From assembly GCF_041361345.1 (NCBI RefSeq), contig NZ_JBGKAD010000001.1, forward strand, positions 62,001-126,000: a stretch of DNA of 64,000 bases, given 5' to 3'. Both the position numbers and the translations under genes were made by a program. Below the pieces are notes generated by a model. That model saw only the letters and a program-made list of their open reading frames with translations, was not told the DNA's origin and ran no database searches. This stretch comes from Halobaculum sp. MBLA0147 (GTDB taxonomy: Archaea; Halobacteriota; Halobacteria; Halobacteriales; Haloferacaceae). Shown here one piece after another: positions 42,095-51,499 of the stretch (within the stretch, counting starts at the first letter, position 1; every line of letters begins with the position of its first letter).

Positions 42095-42799
42095 ATGTCA
42101 CTGTTGCGCGTCAGCGGGTTCGACGTGGGGTACGGCGAGTTGGAGATCGTGACCGACGCCGACCTGACGGTCGCGGACGGGGAGTACGTCACGGTCGTCG
42201 GCCCCAACGGCGCGGGTAAGAGCACGTTGTTGAACGGGTTGTTCGGACAGGCCGACCGCCTCGGTGGGACGGTCTCCTTCGACGGGACGGACGTGACGGA
42301 CTACGACACGGTGGAGTTGGTCGAGGCCGGGATGGGGTTGACCCCACAAGGCGAGAACGTCTTCCCCGACCTCACCGTCCGCGAGAACCTCGTGATGGGT
42401 GCGTACACCCGCGACGGTGTCCCGTCGGACGTCGTCGACCGGATCTACGACCGGTTTCCGATCTTGGCGGACCGCACGGCACAGAAGGCCGGGGAGCTCT
42501 CCGGTGGCCAACGCCAGATGCTCGCCATCGGTCGTGCGCTCGTGACGGAACCGGACCTGCTGGTGCTCGACGAACCGTCAGCCGGCCTCGCTCCCGATCT
42601 CGTACAGGACCTCTTCGACGAGATCGACACGATCAACGAACACGGGACGGCGGTGCTCGTCGTCGAACAGAACGCAGAGGAGATCCTCCGACGCGCCGAT
42701 CGGGGGTACGTTCTCACACAGGGGACGCTCGGCGAGGGGCGACCCGCCGAGGAGTTGCTGGACGACGAGCAGTTCCGCGAGCAGTTCCTGGGGGCCTGA
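42095..42799 (+). CDS. livF: branched-chain amino acid ABC transporter ATPase (LivF type)
   Basis: The 234-residue ATPase starts MSLLRVSGFDVGYGELE. It contains Walker A VVGPNGAGKSTLL, Q-loop LTPQGENVFPDLTVRENL (LivF style), signature LSGGQRQMLAIGRAL, Walker B LLVLDEPSAGLAP, and H-loop equivalents with VEQNAEEI. LivF pairs with LivG to power uptake of amino acids, urea or short amides. It precedes the binding-protein gene by 257 bp and is not in a tight operon with livHMG, separated by repeats. Its stop is inside a 40-bp direct repeat. Confidence 0.9.
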   Translation: MSLLRVSGFDVGYGELEIVTDADLTVADGEYVTVVGPNGAGKSTLLNGLFGQADRLGGTVSFDGTDVTDYDTVELVEAGMGLTPQGENVFPDLTVRENLVMGAYTRDGVPSDVVDRIYDRFPILADRTAQKAGELSGGQRQMLAIGRALVTEPDLLVLDEPSAGLAPDLVQDLFDEIDTINEHGTAVLVVEQNAEEILRRADRGYVLTQGTLGEGRPAEELLDDEQFREQFLGA

Positions 42800-42899
42800 G
42801 ACGGGTCCTCGCCGTCTGGAGCGGTTCCTGGGGGCCTGAGACGGGTCCTCGCCGTCTAGAGTGTTCCTCGGGGCCCGAGACCGATCGACCGCCGTCTCG
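42784..42899. repeat. 40-bp direct repeat, 2.9 copies, spanning the livF stop
   Basis: Copies begin at 42784, 42824 and 42863 (third diverged). Units carry gttcctgggggcctgagacg; the tga of livF at 42797-42799 is repeated in the second unit. Confidence 0.9.
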
Positions 42900-43056
42900 A
42901 CCGTCTCCGCCGGTGTGTTCGTTTGCCGTCACGAACGGGTCCGACGTGATCGGACATCACCGACCGTCTCGGTCCCGTTCCCCGGACACCGACGATCCGA
43001 ACGGTCGGTAATTTCATGTGTCTGGCAGTTGCCGGTGAGTAGTGGTACGTGGTACC

Positions 43057-44439
43057 ATGACACGACAGAGACAGTCGACGGGTGTACCGCGAGCGGACGG
43101 ATCGAGCGGAGCGACGACACGCAGGCGGTTCCTGCGGGCCACGGGAGCCGCCGGCGTCGCCGGCCTCACCGGACTGGCTGGGTGTTCCGGTGGCGGTGGC
43201 GGCGGTGGGACGATCACGCTGGGGCAGCCGGCGCTTCTGTCCGGTAACCTGCAGGCGATCCAACCGCCGGTGTCGGCGTCGGCCGACATGGCCGTCCGGA
43301 AGATCAACCAGGCGGACGGCCCCCTGGGACGGGAGATCGAGATCGTGCGACGCGACACCGAGCGGAGCCCGCAGACGGCCCGCGAGGTGTTCAACGCCTT
43401 CATCGAACAGGACGACGTGGCCACGATCAACGGCTTCACCTCCACAGTCGTCCAGCCCAACTGGGAGTTCATCCTGAACCAGCAGGTCCCCATCGTCTCG
43501 ATGTACGCCGGGACGCGGTTCCTCGACACGCGTGGCGGCGACGGCGGGACGCCCGGCGACACGAGCGACGACGGCTGGTTCTGGCGGACGACCGGTGCGG
43601 ACAGCCAACACGCGACCGCGGCCGCGATCCACACGAACCGTGCCACAGCCGACGGCGCGGTCGTCGGCGCGATCCACAACAAGACCTCCGGGTCGACGAC
43701 GTGGGCCGAGACGTTCCTGTCTGCCATCGGCGTCTTGGACGGCGTGGAGGCCGGCGAGCGGGTTCCCGTCGACTCCGGACAGTCGGCGTACCGCTCGGAG
43801 TTGGACAGCTTCTACGAGTCGGACGCCGACGTGCTCGGCACCGCGATGGGTGTCCCCAGCGCCACGACGCTGATCCGCAACTGGAGCGACGGCGGCTACG
43901 GCGGGAACCTGATGCTGTCGAACCCCCTGCGGAATCCGGACACCGTGTCGAACGTCGGGCAGGTCGCCGCGGAGATGGACGGGTGGATGCGGGTGTCCGT
44001 GCCGGCCATCTCCGGTCCGTACGCGAGCGACTACCGCTCGGAGCTGTCGAGCTTCGTCGGACGTGACGACAACGACTACGCGTCGGATCTGGCTCCCAAC
44101 AACTGGTCGGCGTCGTCGTACGACTCGATCACGCTGTCGGCGCTGGCGATCCACGCCGCCGACAGCACGGACCACACCGAGATCCAGAGCCAGATCGGCC
44201 GGATCGCACGCCCCGGTGGGACGAAGGTCCAGACGTTCGCCGACGGCAAGGAGGCGTTGGACGCGGGCGAGGAGATCGACTACGTCGGTGCCCAGACGAC
44301 CGTCGACTTCAACGAGTTCGGCGACGTGTTCAACCAGGCTCGGATCTTCGAGGTGACGAGCGACGGGTTCACCGAGAACGACAGCGTCTCCGCCGAGCGC
44401 ATCCGGACGAACCTGGACGCCCAGCGGAGTTCGAACTGA
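43057..44439 (+). CDS. livK: substrate-binding lipoprotein of a Liv-type ABC transporter
   Basis: The 460-residue protein begins MTRQRQSTGVPR. A twin-arginine signal (ATTRRRFLRATGAAG) and lipobox LAGC (around residue 44) show Tat export and lipid anchoring, as usual for haloarchaea. A Gly-rich spacer precedes the type I periplasmic-binding fold (TITLGQPALLSGNLQAI; GREIEIVRRDTERSP; TINGFTSTVVQPN). livH, livM and livG follow. The substrate is an amino acid or amide; haloarchaeal members are annotated as branched-chain amino acid or urea binders. A start five codons upstream is possible. Confidence 0.9.
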   Translation: MTRQRQSTGVPRADGSSGATTRRRFLRATGAAGVAGLTGLAGCSGGGGGGGTITLGQPALLSGNLQAIQPPVSASADMAVRKINQADGPLGREIEIVRRDTERSPQTAREVFNAFIEQDDVATINGFTSTVVQPNWEFILNQQVPIVSMYAGTRFLDTRGGDGGTPGDTSDDGWFWRTTGADSQHATAAAIHTNRATADGAVVGAIHNKTSGSTTWAETFLSAIGVLDGVEAGERVPVDSGQSAYRSELDSFYESDADVLGTAMGVPSATTLIRNWSDGGYGGNLMLSNPLRNPDTVSNVGQVAAEMDGWMRVSVPAISGPYASDYRSELSSFVGRDDNDYASDLAPNNWSASSYDSITLSALAIHAADSTDHTEIQSQIGRIARPGGTKVQTFADGKEALDAGEEIDYVGAQTTVDFNEFGDVFNQARIFEVTSDGFTENDSVSAERIRTNLDAQRSSN

Positions 44440-44446
44440 GTCCACG

Positions 44447-45376
44447 ATGGGGCTGTTCCAGTTCGTCGTCTTCGGTCTGGAGACGGGTGCCCTGATCGCC
44501 GTCGCGGCGATGGGGTTCACGCTGATCTACGGGATCGTCAACATGATCAACTTCGCCTACGGCGAGTACGTGACCATCGGCGCCTACGTCGCGTGGGCGT
44601 CCGTCGCGGTCGGCGGGTTGGGGATCTGGAGTAGTCTCCTCGTGGCGACGGTGGCGACGGCGGTCCTCGGGTGGGTCGTCTCGCGAGTGTTCTTCGTCCC
44701 GCTCCACGAGCAGGGACCGATCCCGTTGTTGCTCACGTCCATCGGACTCGGGTTCCTCCTGCGGAACGCGTTCGCGTTCTTCTTCGACGTGGACCGGCGG
44801 TTCGTCGACGTGGGCGCGGCGTACGGCGCCGTCCCGGCGACGACGTTCCGGTTCGACCTCCCCGCGGTGACGGTCGCCGGCGTCGACCTGCTGGGCGACT
44901 TCTTCGTCACGACGAACATGCTCGTGACGATGGCGCTGGCGGTGGTGTTGCTCGGCGGGCTCCACGGGTTGCTCACGCGGACGGATCTCGGGATCGCGAT
45001 GCGTGCCACCGCCAGCAACGAGTCGCTGGCGGAGCTGTCGGGCGTGCCCGCCTACACCGTCCGGCAGTACACCTGGGTGATCGCCTCGGCGCTGGCGGGT
45101 GTCGGCGGCGTGTTGCTGCTCACCCGGGAGTCGGCCTCGCCGGTCGTCGGGTTCGACCAGATCCTGTTCGTCCTCGCGGCCGCGATCCTCGGCGGTGCCG
45201 GGTCGATCTACGGCGCCGTCGTCGGCGCGGTCGTGATCGGGCTCTCGCGGGAGATCGTCGCGGGCCTGGGCGTCCCGGTGCTCTCTGACGTGCCGGTCTC
45301 GGTCGCGTTCCTCGTGTTGGTCGTCATCCTGCTGGTTCGCCCCGAGGGGATCGCGGGCGAGGAGGTGTCGTCGTGA
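44447..45376 (+). CDS. livH: Liv-type ABC permease (LivH)
   Basis: The 309-residue permease has about 8 transmembrane segments. The opening GLFQFVVFGLETGALIAVAAMGFTL and IYGIVNMINFAYGEYVTIGA is typical of LivH, and the coupling helix region RTDLGIAMRATASNESLAELSGVP is complete. It forms a pair with LivM and starts 7 bp after livK's stop. livM's GTG overlaps its stop by 4 bp (GTGA), so all are co-transcribed. Confidence 0.92.
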   Translation: MGLFQFVVFGLETGALIAVAAMGFTLIYGIVNMINFAYGEYVTIGAYVAWASVAVGGLGIWSSLLVATVATAVLGWVVSRVFFVPLHEQGPIPLLLTSIGLGFLLRNAFAFFFDVDRRFVDVGAAYGAVPATTFRFDLPAVTVAGVDLLGDFFVTTNMLVTMALAVVLLGGLHGLLTRTDLGIAMRATASNESLAELSGVPAYTVRQYTWVIASALAGVGGVLLLTRESASPVVGFDQILFVLAAAILGGAGSIYGAVVGAVVIGLSREIVAGLGVPVLSDVPVSVAFLVLVVILLVRPEGIAGEEVSS

Positions 45377-46704
45377 CCGCCGACCGTGAGCGGGGCGGAG
45401 ACGACCACGAGCGGGGCGGAGACGACCGCGAAGCCCACGGAGACGCCGACCGCGAACGGGCCGGCGACGGCCCCGAGCAGGGCGGAGACGGTCCCGCCGA
45501 CACTGCGTCGGACGGCGGCGGCGACCACGGGGACGGCGACCCGACGACGGCACAGACACCCGCGACGGACGGCGGCGACGCCGCACGGGTCGGTCCCGCC
45601 GAGACGGCCACCCTGGCCGTCGACGGGGACGGTGTCTTCGCGAGCCTCCCGGGTGGTGCGGCGACCGTCGGTGTCGCCGTGGTCGTCGCCACGCTGGGGG
45701 TCCTCGCGCTGCCGGTCGGGTTCGACCTCCCGGGGTTCGCCTTCGTCGTGATGGAGGAGGCGACGCTGTTCGTGTTGTACGCGATGGTGTTGCTCGGACT
45801 GAACCTCCAGTTCGGCGACACGGGGATCATCAACTTCGGCCCCGTGTTGTTCCTCGGACTCGGGTTGTACGCGACGGCGCTGATCTCCGCCGACGTGCCC
45901 GGCTTCGCCAGCGGCACCGGTCTCGACCTGTTCTGGGGGTTGGGACTGGCGGTGGGGATCGTCGCCGCCGTCGGGGGTGGTCTCGTGTTGGGCGCGTCGT
46001 CGCTCCGACTCCGCGAGGACTACCTCGCGATCACGACGCTCGCGGCCGCGGAGATCCTCTTCGAGATCGTCCGGGTGTTCCGGGACCCGTTCGGCGGCAA
46101 CCGCGGGCTCGTCGGCATCCCGCAACTCGTCGTCGAGACGGGGACCGGGGGTGTGTTGCCACTGGCCGAGACGGCGGCACTCCAGGACCTGGCGACACTG
46201 ACCCTGTTCACGGGGCTGCTGCTCGTCGCCTACGAGGGGTTCCGCCGGCTGTCCGCCTCGCCGTACGGTCGGGTACTCCGCTCGATCCAGGCCGACGAGG
46301 ACGCCACCCGCGGCATGGGGAAGTCGACGTACTCCTACAAACTCCAGGTGTTCGCGTTCGGCGCCGTCGTCGCGGGGCTGGCCGGCGGACTGATGGGGAT
46401 GTTCTTCGGTTCCGCCGACCCGGCGTTGATCTCCATCGACGTGACGGTGATCATCTGGATCGGGATGATGATCGGCGGCGCGGGGAACCACCGCGGCGCG
46501 ATCACGGGGCTGGCCATCGTGATGTCGTTCGAACTGTTCGTCCGCCTGACGAACAGTCTCGTCACACAGCAACTCGGACTGATCGACGCGACACAGTTCA
46601 ACGCCTTGCGTGGCGGGCTGATCGGACTCCTGTTGATCCTCGTGATCAGGTACCGACCGGAGGGACTGTTCGGCGACCCGGAGAAACTGGAGGTGTTCAA
46701 GTGA
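45373..46704 (+). CDS. livM: Liv-type ABC permease (LivM) with long acidic N-terminal extension
   Basis: The 443-residue protein starts with a GTG overlapping livH. About 80 residues of repeat-like acidic sequence (RERGGDDHERGGDDREAHGD) precede the first membrane helix, a feature absent from most LivM proteins; it would be a cytoplasmic tail in salt-rich cytoplasm. The core matches LivM: FADTGIINFGPV-like FGDTGIINFGPVLFLGLGLY, SLRLREDYLAITTLAAAEI, SPYGRVLRSIQADEDATRGMG (coupling helix). livG follows with a 4-bp overlap. Confidence 0.9.
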   Translation: MTADRERGGDDHERGGDDREAHGDADRERAGDGPEQGGDGPADTASDGGGDHGDGDPTTAQTPATDGGDAARVGPAETATLAVDGDGVFASLPGGAATVGVAVVVATLGVLALPVGFDLPGFAFVVMEEATLFVLYAMVLLGLNLQFGDTGIINFGPVLFLGLGLYATALISADVPGFASGTGLDLFWGLGLAVGIVAAVGGGLVLGASSLRLREDYLAITTLAAAEILFEIVRVFRDPFGGNRGLVGIPQLVVETGTGGVLPLAETAALQDLATLTLFTGLLLVAYEGFRRLSASPYGRVLRSIQADEDATRGMGKSTYSYKLQVFAFGAVVAGLAGGLMGMFFGSADPALISIDVTVIIWIGMMIGGAGNHRGAITGLAIVMSFELFVRLTNSLVTQQLGLIDATQFNALRGGLIGLLLILVIRYRPEGLFGDPEKLEVFK

Positions 46705-47468
46705 CACTGTTCGAGACCCGCGAGTTGACGAAACGGTTCGGAGGACTGACCGCGGTCGACGAGGCGTCCGTGCGCGTGGAGTCCGGCGAGCTCGTCGGGC
46801 TCGTCGGTCCGAACGGCGCCGGGAAGACGACTCTCTTCGACTGCGTCACCGGGTTCCTGGAGCCGACCGCCGGGGAAGTCGTCTTCGACGGTGTCGACGT
46901 GACCGGCGACGCTCCCGAGGCCGTCGCCAGAGAGGGGTTGGTGCGGACGTTCCAACACTCTCGTCCGCTCGGTACGTTGACCGTCCGCGAGAACGTGATG
47001 GCCGCCGCACGCGGCCACCCCGGTGAGAGCGCCGTCGGGGCGCTCGCGCAAGGAGAGAGCGTCCGCGACCGGGAACGCGTCGTGCGCGAGCGGGCCGACC
47101 GCCTGCTCGAACGGTTCGACCTCGACGGTCTGGCCGACGCCTACGCCGGCCGGCTCTCCGGCGGCGAGCGGAAGCTGCTGGAGATCGCCCGGTCGCTGAT
47201 GCTCGACCCGGAGCTGTTGATGCTCGACGAGCCGTACGCCGGGATCTCCGGCGAGACGGTCGCGGAAGTGTCGGCGTACATCCGCGAACTCAACGACGAG
47301 GGGACCACCTTCGTCGTGATCGAACACGGGCTGGAGTCGCTCGTCGAGTTGGTCGACAGGCTGATCGTCCTCAACGAGGGTGCCGTCCTCGCCGACGGCC
47401 CCGCCGAGGAGGTCGTCAGAGACGAGCGCGTCGTCAACGTCTACACCGGGCAGCCGATCGAGACCTGA
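46701..47468 (+). CDS. livG: Liv-type ABC transporter ATPase (LivG)
   Basis: The 255-residue ATPase starts with GTG overlapping livM (GTGA). It has Walker A LVGPNGAGKTTLFD, the LivG-type FDGVDVTGDAPEAVAREGLVR, QHSRPLGTLTVRENVM, signature RLSGGERKLLEIARSL, Walker B LLMLDEPYAGIS and H-loop VVIEHGLESLV. Together with LivF it drives the transporter. It is the last gene of the livKHMG transcript. Confidence 0.92.
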   Translation: MTLFETRELTKRFGGLTAVDEASVRVESGELVGLVGPNGAGKTTLFDCVTGFLEPTAGEVVFDGVDVTGDAPEAVAREGLVRTFQHSRPLGTLTVRENVMAAARGHPGESAVGALAQGESVRDRERVVRERADRLLERFDLDGLADAYAGRLSGGERKLLEIARSLMLDPELLMLDEPYAGISGETVAEVSAYIRELNDEGTTFVVIEHGLESLVELVDRLIVLNEGAVLADGPAEEVVRDERVVNVYTGQPIET

Positions 47469-47595
47469 CGCCCCGAGGCGGGCGTCGACTCGGTCTCGCA
47501 CCCCAGTCCGTCTCTCGCCGTCTCGTCGGGGTGTGACCGGGCGAACGACGAGAACGACGAGAACGAGAGGCCGTCGGCGCCGCCAGAGAGGAGAC

Positions 47596-48351
47596 TCAGT
47601 CGACCACTTCGACGGCGGTGCCCTCGTACCGACAGTCCTCCAGGGCGTGTTTCGCGTCCATCCCGGCGTCGTGAGCCGTCGGGCCGACGCCGACACCGAC
47701 CTTCAACTGCACGTCCGCCTCGTCGCGGACGTGTCGGATCGCGCCGTGGTAGTCCTCCTCCGAGAGGTCCGGACAGACGGCGATGACGTTGTCGCCACCC
47801 ACGAAGAAGGCGAGCGCGCCGTGTTCCGCTCGGAGGTGACTCATCAGACTCGCGTAGCCCCCCTCGATGTTGACGAACGTGTCGAACTCGTTGAGTCGGT
47901 CGGTGTACTTCCCGGTCGCGTCGTCCACGTCGAAGTGGGCCACCTGGAGGTCGTCGACGGCCGGGTCGTCGTGGAACGTCCCGCCGAGTACCTCGGTGCG
48001 GTCGGCCGACTGGGCACTCCCGGCCGTCTGGAGCAGTTCGGAGGCGTCGGCGAGCGCGTCGGCCGGTCGCTCGGCGACGCCGACACCGACACTCACGCTC
48101 ACCGGGTAGCGGTTCGAGACGGTCTCTTGGAGCAGTTCGTGTGCCTCGCGGTCGAGACCGTTGGTCACCGCGACGAGGTTGTCGCCGCGCGCGTAGAAGG
48201 CGTAGCCGTCGCGCGAGCCGACGAACTGTGCCACGTCGGCGTACAACCGCGACTGCAGCGTCTGGAGGTCCATCTCTCGACGGGGTTCCGGCGTCACAGT
48301 CCACGGACCGTAGTTGTCGATCTGAACGTGGGTCAACTGCGTCTTCGTCAC
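47596..48351 (-). CDS. gch3: GTP cyclohydrolase III (IIa)
   Basis: GTP cyclohydrolase III opens GTP to a formylated pyrimidine on the archaeal route to riboflavin/F420. The 251-residue protein matches the haloarchaeal form: QLTHVQIDNYGPWTVTPEPR at the start, DVAQFVGSRDGYAFYARGDN, and the second-half GGDN (LAFFVGGDNVIAVCP). The two similar GDN halves reflect its cyclase-like repeat. Start ATG at 48351 (MTKTQL). No other cofactor gene is adjacent; a HAD phosphatase gene is divergent. Confidence 0.94.
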   Translation of the reverse strand: MTKTQLTHVQIDNYGPWTVTPEPRREMDLQTLQSRLYADVAQFVGSRDGYAFYARGDNLVAVTNGLDREAHELLQETVSNRYPVSVSVGVGVAERPADALADASELLQTAGSAQSADRTEVLGGTFHDDPAVDDLQVAHFDVDDATGKYTDRLNEFDTFVNIEGGYASLMSHLRAEHGALAFFVGGDNVIAVCPDLSEEDYHGAIRHVRDEADVQLKVGVGVGPTAHDAGMDAKHALEDCRYEGTAVEVVD

Positions 48352-48484
48352 TGTTGTCCCAGTACAGGGGTCTCCGACACAAGGGTGTTACCGTTCACGA
48401 ATGTGTGACGCGCGCTCGACCGACGGCTACGAAGCGGGCCGTGACGCCGAGCGATTGATTGTGCGACCGCCCCTACGAGTGGTC

Positions 48485-49360
48485 GTGATCCGAGGGGTCG
48501 TCCTCGACGTCGACGGCACGGTCGTGCGGGGAGACGAGCCACTGGCCGGGGCGCCGGCGGCGGTCGCCGACCTCCGAGCGGCGGGGCTCCCGGTGGTGTT
48601 CTGTTCGAACAACCCGACCGCGGGGCCGGCGGCGTACGTCGACCGACTGGGCGGTGCGGGGATTCCCGTGACGCCAGCGGCCGTCGTCACGGCGGCGACG
48701 GCGACCGCCCGGTACCTCCGCGAACACCACGCCGGCGACGTGGCGACGGTGTTCGGCGCCGACAGCGTCCGCGAGCTGTTGGCCGAGGCGACGGATCTCC
48801 GATTCGTGGCCGACCCCACGCTCGCGGACGTGGTCGTCTCGACCGTCGACGAGTCGTTCGACTACGAGGACATGCGCCGTGCGATTCGGACGGTCGACGA
48901 GGAGACGGCGTTCGTCGGGACGGACCCGGACCCCGTCATCCCGACCGCCGACGGTCCCGCGCCGGGGTCGGGGGCGATCACCAACGCACTCGCCGGCGTG
49001 TTGGAGCGCGAGCCCGACGCCGTCCCCGGAAAGCCGTCGGCGACGGCTCGCGAGCTCGTCGGCGAGCGACTCGGCGTCCCCGCAGCGGACCTGCTGGTCG
49101 TCGGCGACCGCCTGGAGACCGACGTGGCGTTGGGTGCCCGTGCGGGCGCGACGACGGCGCTGGTGACGACCGGCGTCGCGGACGCGGGGGACGTAGCGGA
49201 CGCGTCCGTCGCACCCGACTACGTCCTCGACTCACTGGCGGACGTGTCTCGCGTACTCGACGCCGAGGATGTCGACCCACCGCCGACGGACGCGTCACCC
49301 CTCGCCCCGGGGTCGGCCGACGCAGTCGGGACCGACGAGCGTCGCCCGGACGACCGCTGA
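48485..49360 (+). CDS. HAD-superfamily (class IIA) phosphatase
   Basis: The protein is 291 residues from the GTG at 48485; an in-frame GTG at 48479 is possible. It has HAD motif I VVLDVDGTVVRGDEPL (catalytic DxD), motif II VVFCSNNPTAGPA (Asn in place of Ser/Thr; typical of IIA), motif III PGKPSATARELVGERL, and motif IV VGDRLETDVALGARAG. These match NagD/4-nitrophenylphosphatase-type enzymes that act on sugar phosphates or nucleotides. All catalytic residues present. The C-terminal ~30 residues are low-complexity acidic. Confidence 0.87.
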   Translation: MIRGVVLDVDGTVVRGDEPLAGAPAAVADLRAAGLPVVFCSNNPTAGPAAYVDRLGGAGIPVTPAAVVTAATATARYLREHHAGDVATVFGADSVRELLAEATDLRFVADPTLADVVVSTVDESFDYEDMRRAIRTVDEETAFVGTDPDPVIPTADGPAPGSGAITNALAGVLEREPDAVPGKPSATARELVGERLGVPAADLLVVGDRLETDVALGARAGATTALVTTGVADAGDVADASVAPDYVLDSLADVSRVLDAEDVDPPPTDASPLAPGSADAVGTDERRPDDR

Positions 49361-49455
49361 AGGAACGGGACGGCTCCGACACCGCTCGCCGCCGCCCACC
49401 GCCGTGTCACTCCGTCACAACTCTCAAGTGTGAGAGTGAGTGACTCCCGAGCGAG

Positions 49456-49638
49456 ATGGAACGCGACTCGCCGTACGTCTACCGGACCAGTCCCGACACG
49501 CCGAGCGCCGCGTCGCAGTCGTCCGGCGTCCCCGACGGCGCGGACGGCGAGAGCGACGCTGGCGAGGACCAGAGCGGGGACCGAGGCGGTGACGGGACTG
49601 TCGTCGTCGTCGAGGGTGTCGCGACGACGCGACGGTGA
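49456..49638 (+). CDS. possible small acidic protein
   Basis: This 60-residue frame starts MERDSPYVYRTSPDTPS and has acidic, disordered haloarchaeal-like composition ending in TVVVVEGVATTRR. No TATA box is obvious and there is no recognisable domain. The acidic bias favours a real gene, but the frame is short. Treat as tentative. Confidence 0.3.
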   Translation: MERDSPYVYRTSPDTPSAASQSSGVPDGADGESDAGEDQSGDRGGDGTVVVVEGVATTRR

Positions 49639-49955
49639 CCGGGGTCCCCGGCGCGGTGACTGCCGTCCCGGACGCGGCAGACGCCGGCTGCCGTCTCCCG
49701 GTGTGGTAGCTAGTGGCTCACACGGAGTGCGTCGACCACGACAGTGTTCTCGGTGCGTACGGGGGCGTCGGTCAGAGCACACGGACTACTCCCTCGTCTG
49801 GCGACGGCCACACTGCGAAGTGTCGCCAGAACCCACAGCGTTACAAGAGGTCGAATCAAGAGAAACTTAGGGGCCTTGTACGGCCTCCAACAGTACCGAC
49901 GCGTCTTGACTGTAATGAGCCAACCTTTACCACCGGGCGTCGAGTCGACCGGAGT
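49639..49955. other. intergenic region before the regulator gene
   Basis: About 320 bp with lower GC near its right end. A ctttacc box at 49925-49931 lies 25-31 bp before the next ATG. No other feature seen. Confidence 0.5.
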
Positions 49956-50228
49956 ATGAGTGCGAGTCGCGCGGAGACGACCCCGGAAGACAGGCTGAGT
50001 GACGCCGAGTACCGCGACCGACTGCGCGAGCTGCCGCCGAGTGCGAAGTTGGTCGCGAAGGTGTTGGAGGACGCGACGCCGATGTCGCAGGGGCAGTTGG
50101 CCGAGGAGACGCTCCTGCCGGACCGGACCGTCCGGTACGCGCTCAACCGCCTCGACGAGTCCGGGATCGTCGGCTCGCGGTACTCCTTCGAGGACGCGCG
50201 CAAGCAAGTGTACTACCTCAACGTCTGA
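49956..50228 (+). CDS. winged-helix transcription regulator, MarR-like
   Basis: The 90-residue protein starts MSASRAETTPEDRLSDAEYR. A compact winged helix follows: LPPSAKLVAKVLEDATPMSQ, LAEETLLPDRTVRYALNRLD (recognition helix) and SGIVGSRYSFEDARKQVYYL (wing). Similar single-domain regulators are abundant in haloarchaea. The target is unknown. The following glycosyltransferase gene has its own promoter. Confidence 0.82.
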   Translation: MSASRAETTPEDRLSDAEYRDRLRELPPSAKLVAKVLEDATPMSQGQLAEETLLPDRTVRYALNRLDESGIVGSRYSFEDARKQVYYLNV

Positions 50229-50375
50229 CGACATCACGGAGCGGTACGACAGTTTTCGACAGGTACTCGTAGAACCCGGACGCGACGAGCACCGGCTCTG
50301 GCCGAGTGTCGCGTCGACGGCGGCCGTCGAGTCGCCCCCCACGAGTCCGCGTGATCGGCGGGTGCGTCCGACAAG

Positions 50376-50383
50376 GTTTTTTC
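50376..50383 (+). promoter_or_regulatory. T-rich box of the glycosyltransferase gene
   Basis: gttttttc at 50376-50383 lies 25 bp upstream of the GTG at 50408, consistent with a leaderless start. Confidence 0.5.
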
Positions 50384-50407
50384 ACCCACCTCCCGACAAG
50401 TTCGTCC

Positions 50408-51499
50408 GTGCGACTCTCGGTGGTCGTCCCGACGCTGAACGGCCGGGACCAGTTGGCGGGCACGCTCGAGGCGTTGGGAGCGGCGGCACCCGACGTGGAG
50501 GTCGTCGTCGTCAACGGGCCGTCGGCAGACGGGACGACCGGGATGGTCAGAGCGTCGCCGGTGGTGGACCGACTGGTCGAGGTGTCCGAGCGGAACCTCA
50601 ACGTGGCTCGCAACGCCGGCTTGGCGGCCGCGAGCGGCGACGCCGTGGCACTCGTCGGCGACGACCACCACGTCACCGACGGGTGGGCGGACGCGGTTCG
50701 GGAGGCACTGTCCGGTGGCGCGAACGTCGTCACCGGCCCCTGTCGCCGCGAGGTCCACGGCGGGACGACCAGCGAGTCACCCGAGCGACGCACGATCCGC
50801 GAACGGGAGGTGACGTACTTCCACGGCGACAACGTCGCGTTCGACGCCGGGACCGTCCGACGCCTGGACGGCTTCGACGAGTACCTGGAGACCGGCGGCG
50901 CGCGCGACGCCGCACATCGCTTGGCCGCGCTCGACGTGTCGGTGACCTGGGAGCCGGCGGCGGCGACGCTGACGACCGTCGAGGCGGCCGACGGTGGCCG
51001 CGAGCGCCTCGACTGGCGCTGGAAGTACCGCGCGCTGGCGTACCGATTGGTGAAGAACTACGGACTCCGCCCCGGGACGGTCTGGCGGACGACACGCCAC
51101 GCGGTCGGGGACGCTCTCACGGCGGCCGGCGGTGTCGTCCGTGGCGAGAGTCGGCCCTCCCGGTGGGCCGGGAACGGACGCGACGTGTTCGCGGGTGCCG
51201 TCCGCGGCGCTGCCGACGGGCTCGCGGCACGAGCCCGCGACCGGACACCGACACGGAATCCCAACGGACTCAGCGACCGCGACGACAGGGCCGTCGCCGT
51301 CTACGACGCCGACGACGACGGCGGAGGTGAGGAGGCAGAGGCGGGCGAGGTGGGAGCCGACGAAGGGGGCGCCGACGAGGTGGGAGCCGACGAAGGGGGC
51401 GCCGACGAGGTGGGAGCCGACGAAGGGGGCGCCGACGAGGTGGGAGCCGACGAAGGGGGCGCCGACGAGGGTGTCGAGGAGTCGGCGTCCGACGACTGA
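50408..51499 (+). CDS. family 2 glycosyltransferase with repeated C-terminal tail
   Basis: The 363-residue protein has a GT-A fold: LSVVVPTLNGRDQLAGTLEA at the start, VVVVNGPSADGTTG, ERNLNVARNAGLAAASGD, and a metal-site-like VALVGDDHHVTDGW (DDH in place of DxD). The acceptor region includes GFDEYLETGGARDAAHRL. It likely transfers sugar in surface glycan or S-layer N-glycan assembly, but the acceptor is unknown. The last ~60 residues are a low-complexity acidic tail that includes four copies of EVGADEGGAD. The stop and 3' bases are repeated four times downstream. No membrane helix is evident. Confidence 0.85.
   Translation: MRLSVVVPTLNGRDQLAGTLEALGAAAPDVEVVVVNGPSADGTTGMVRASPVVDRLVEVSERNLNVARNAGLAAASGDAVALVGDDHHVTDGWADAVREALSGGANVVTGPCRREVHGGTTSESPERRTIREREVTYFHGDNVAFDAGTVRRLDGFDEYLETGGARDAAHRLAALDVSVTWEPAAATLTTVEAADGGRERLDWRWKYRALAYRLVKNYGLRPGTVWRTTRHAVGDALTAAGGVVRGESRPSRWAGNGRDVFAGAVRGAADGLAARARDRTPTRNPNGLSDRDDRAVAVYDADDDGGGEEAEAGEVGADEGGADEVGADEGGADEVGADEGGADEVGADEGGADEGVEESASDD
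51347..51466. repeat. 30-bp in-frame tandem repeat, four copies
   Basis: Units at 51347, 51377, 51407 and 51437 each encode EVGADEGGAD at the glycosyltransferase C-terminus. The copies are identical, so expansion is recent. Confidence 0.95.

Noticed and set aside
50218-50832. Minus-strand frame opposite the glycosyltransferase
   Set aside because: Mirror frame rich in Ser and Thr; the plus-strand protein has clear GT2 motifs and a promoter.
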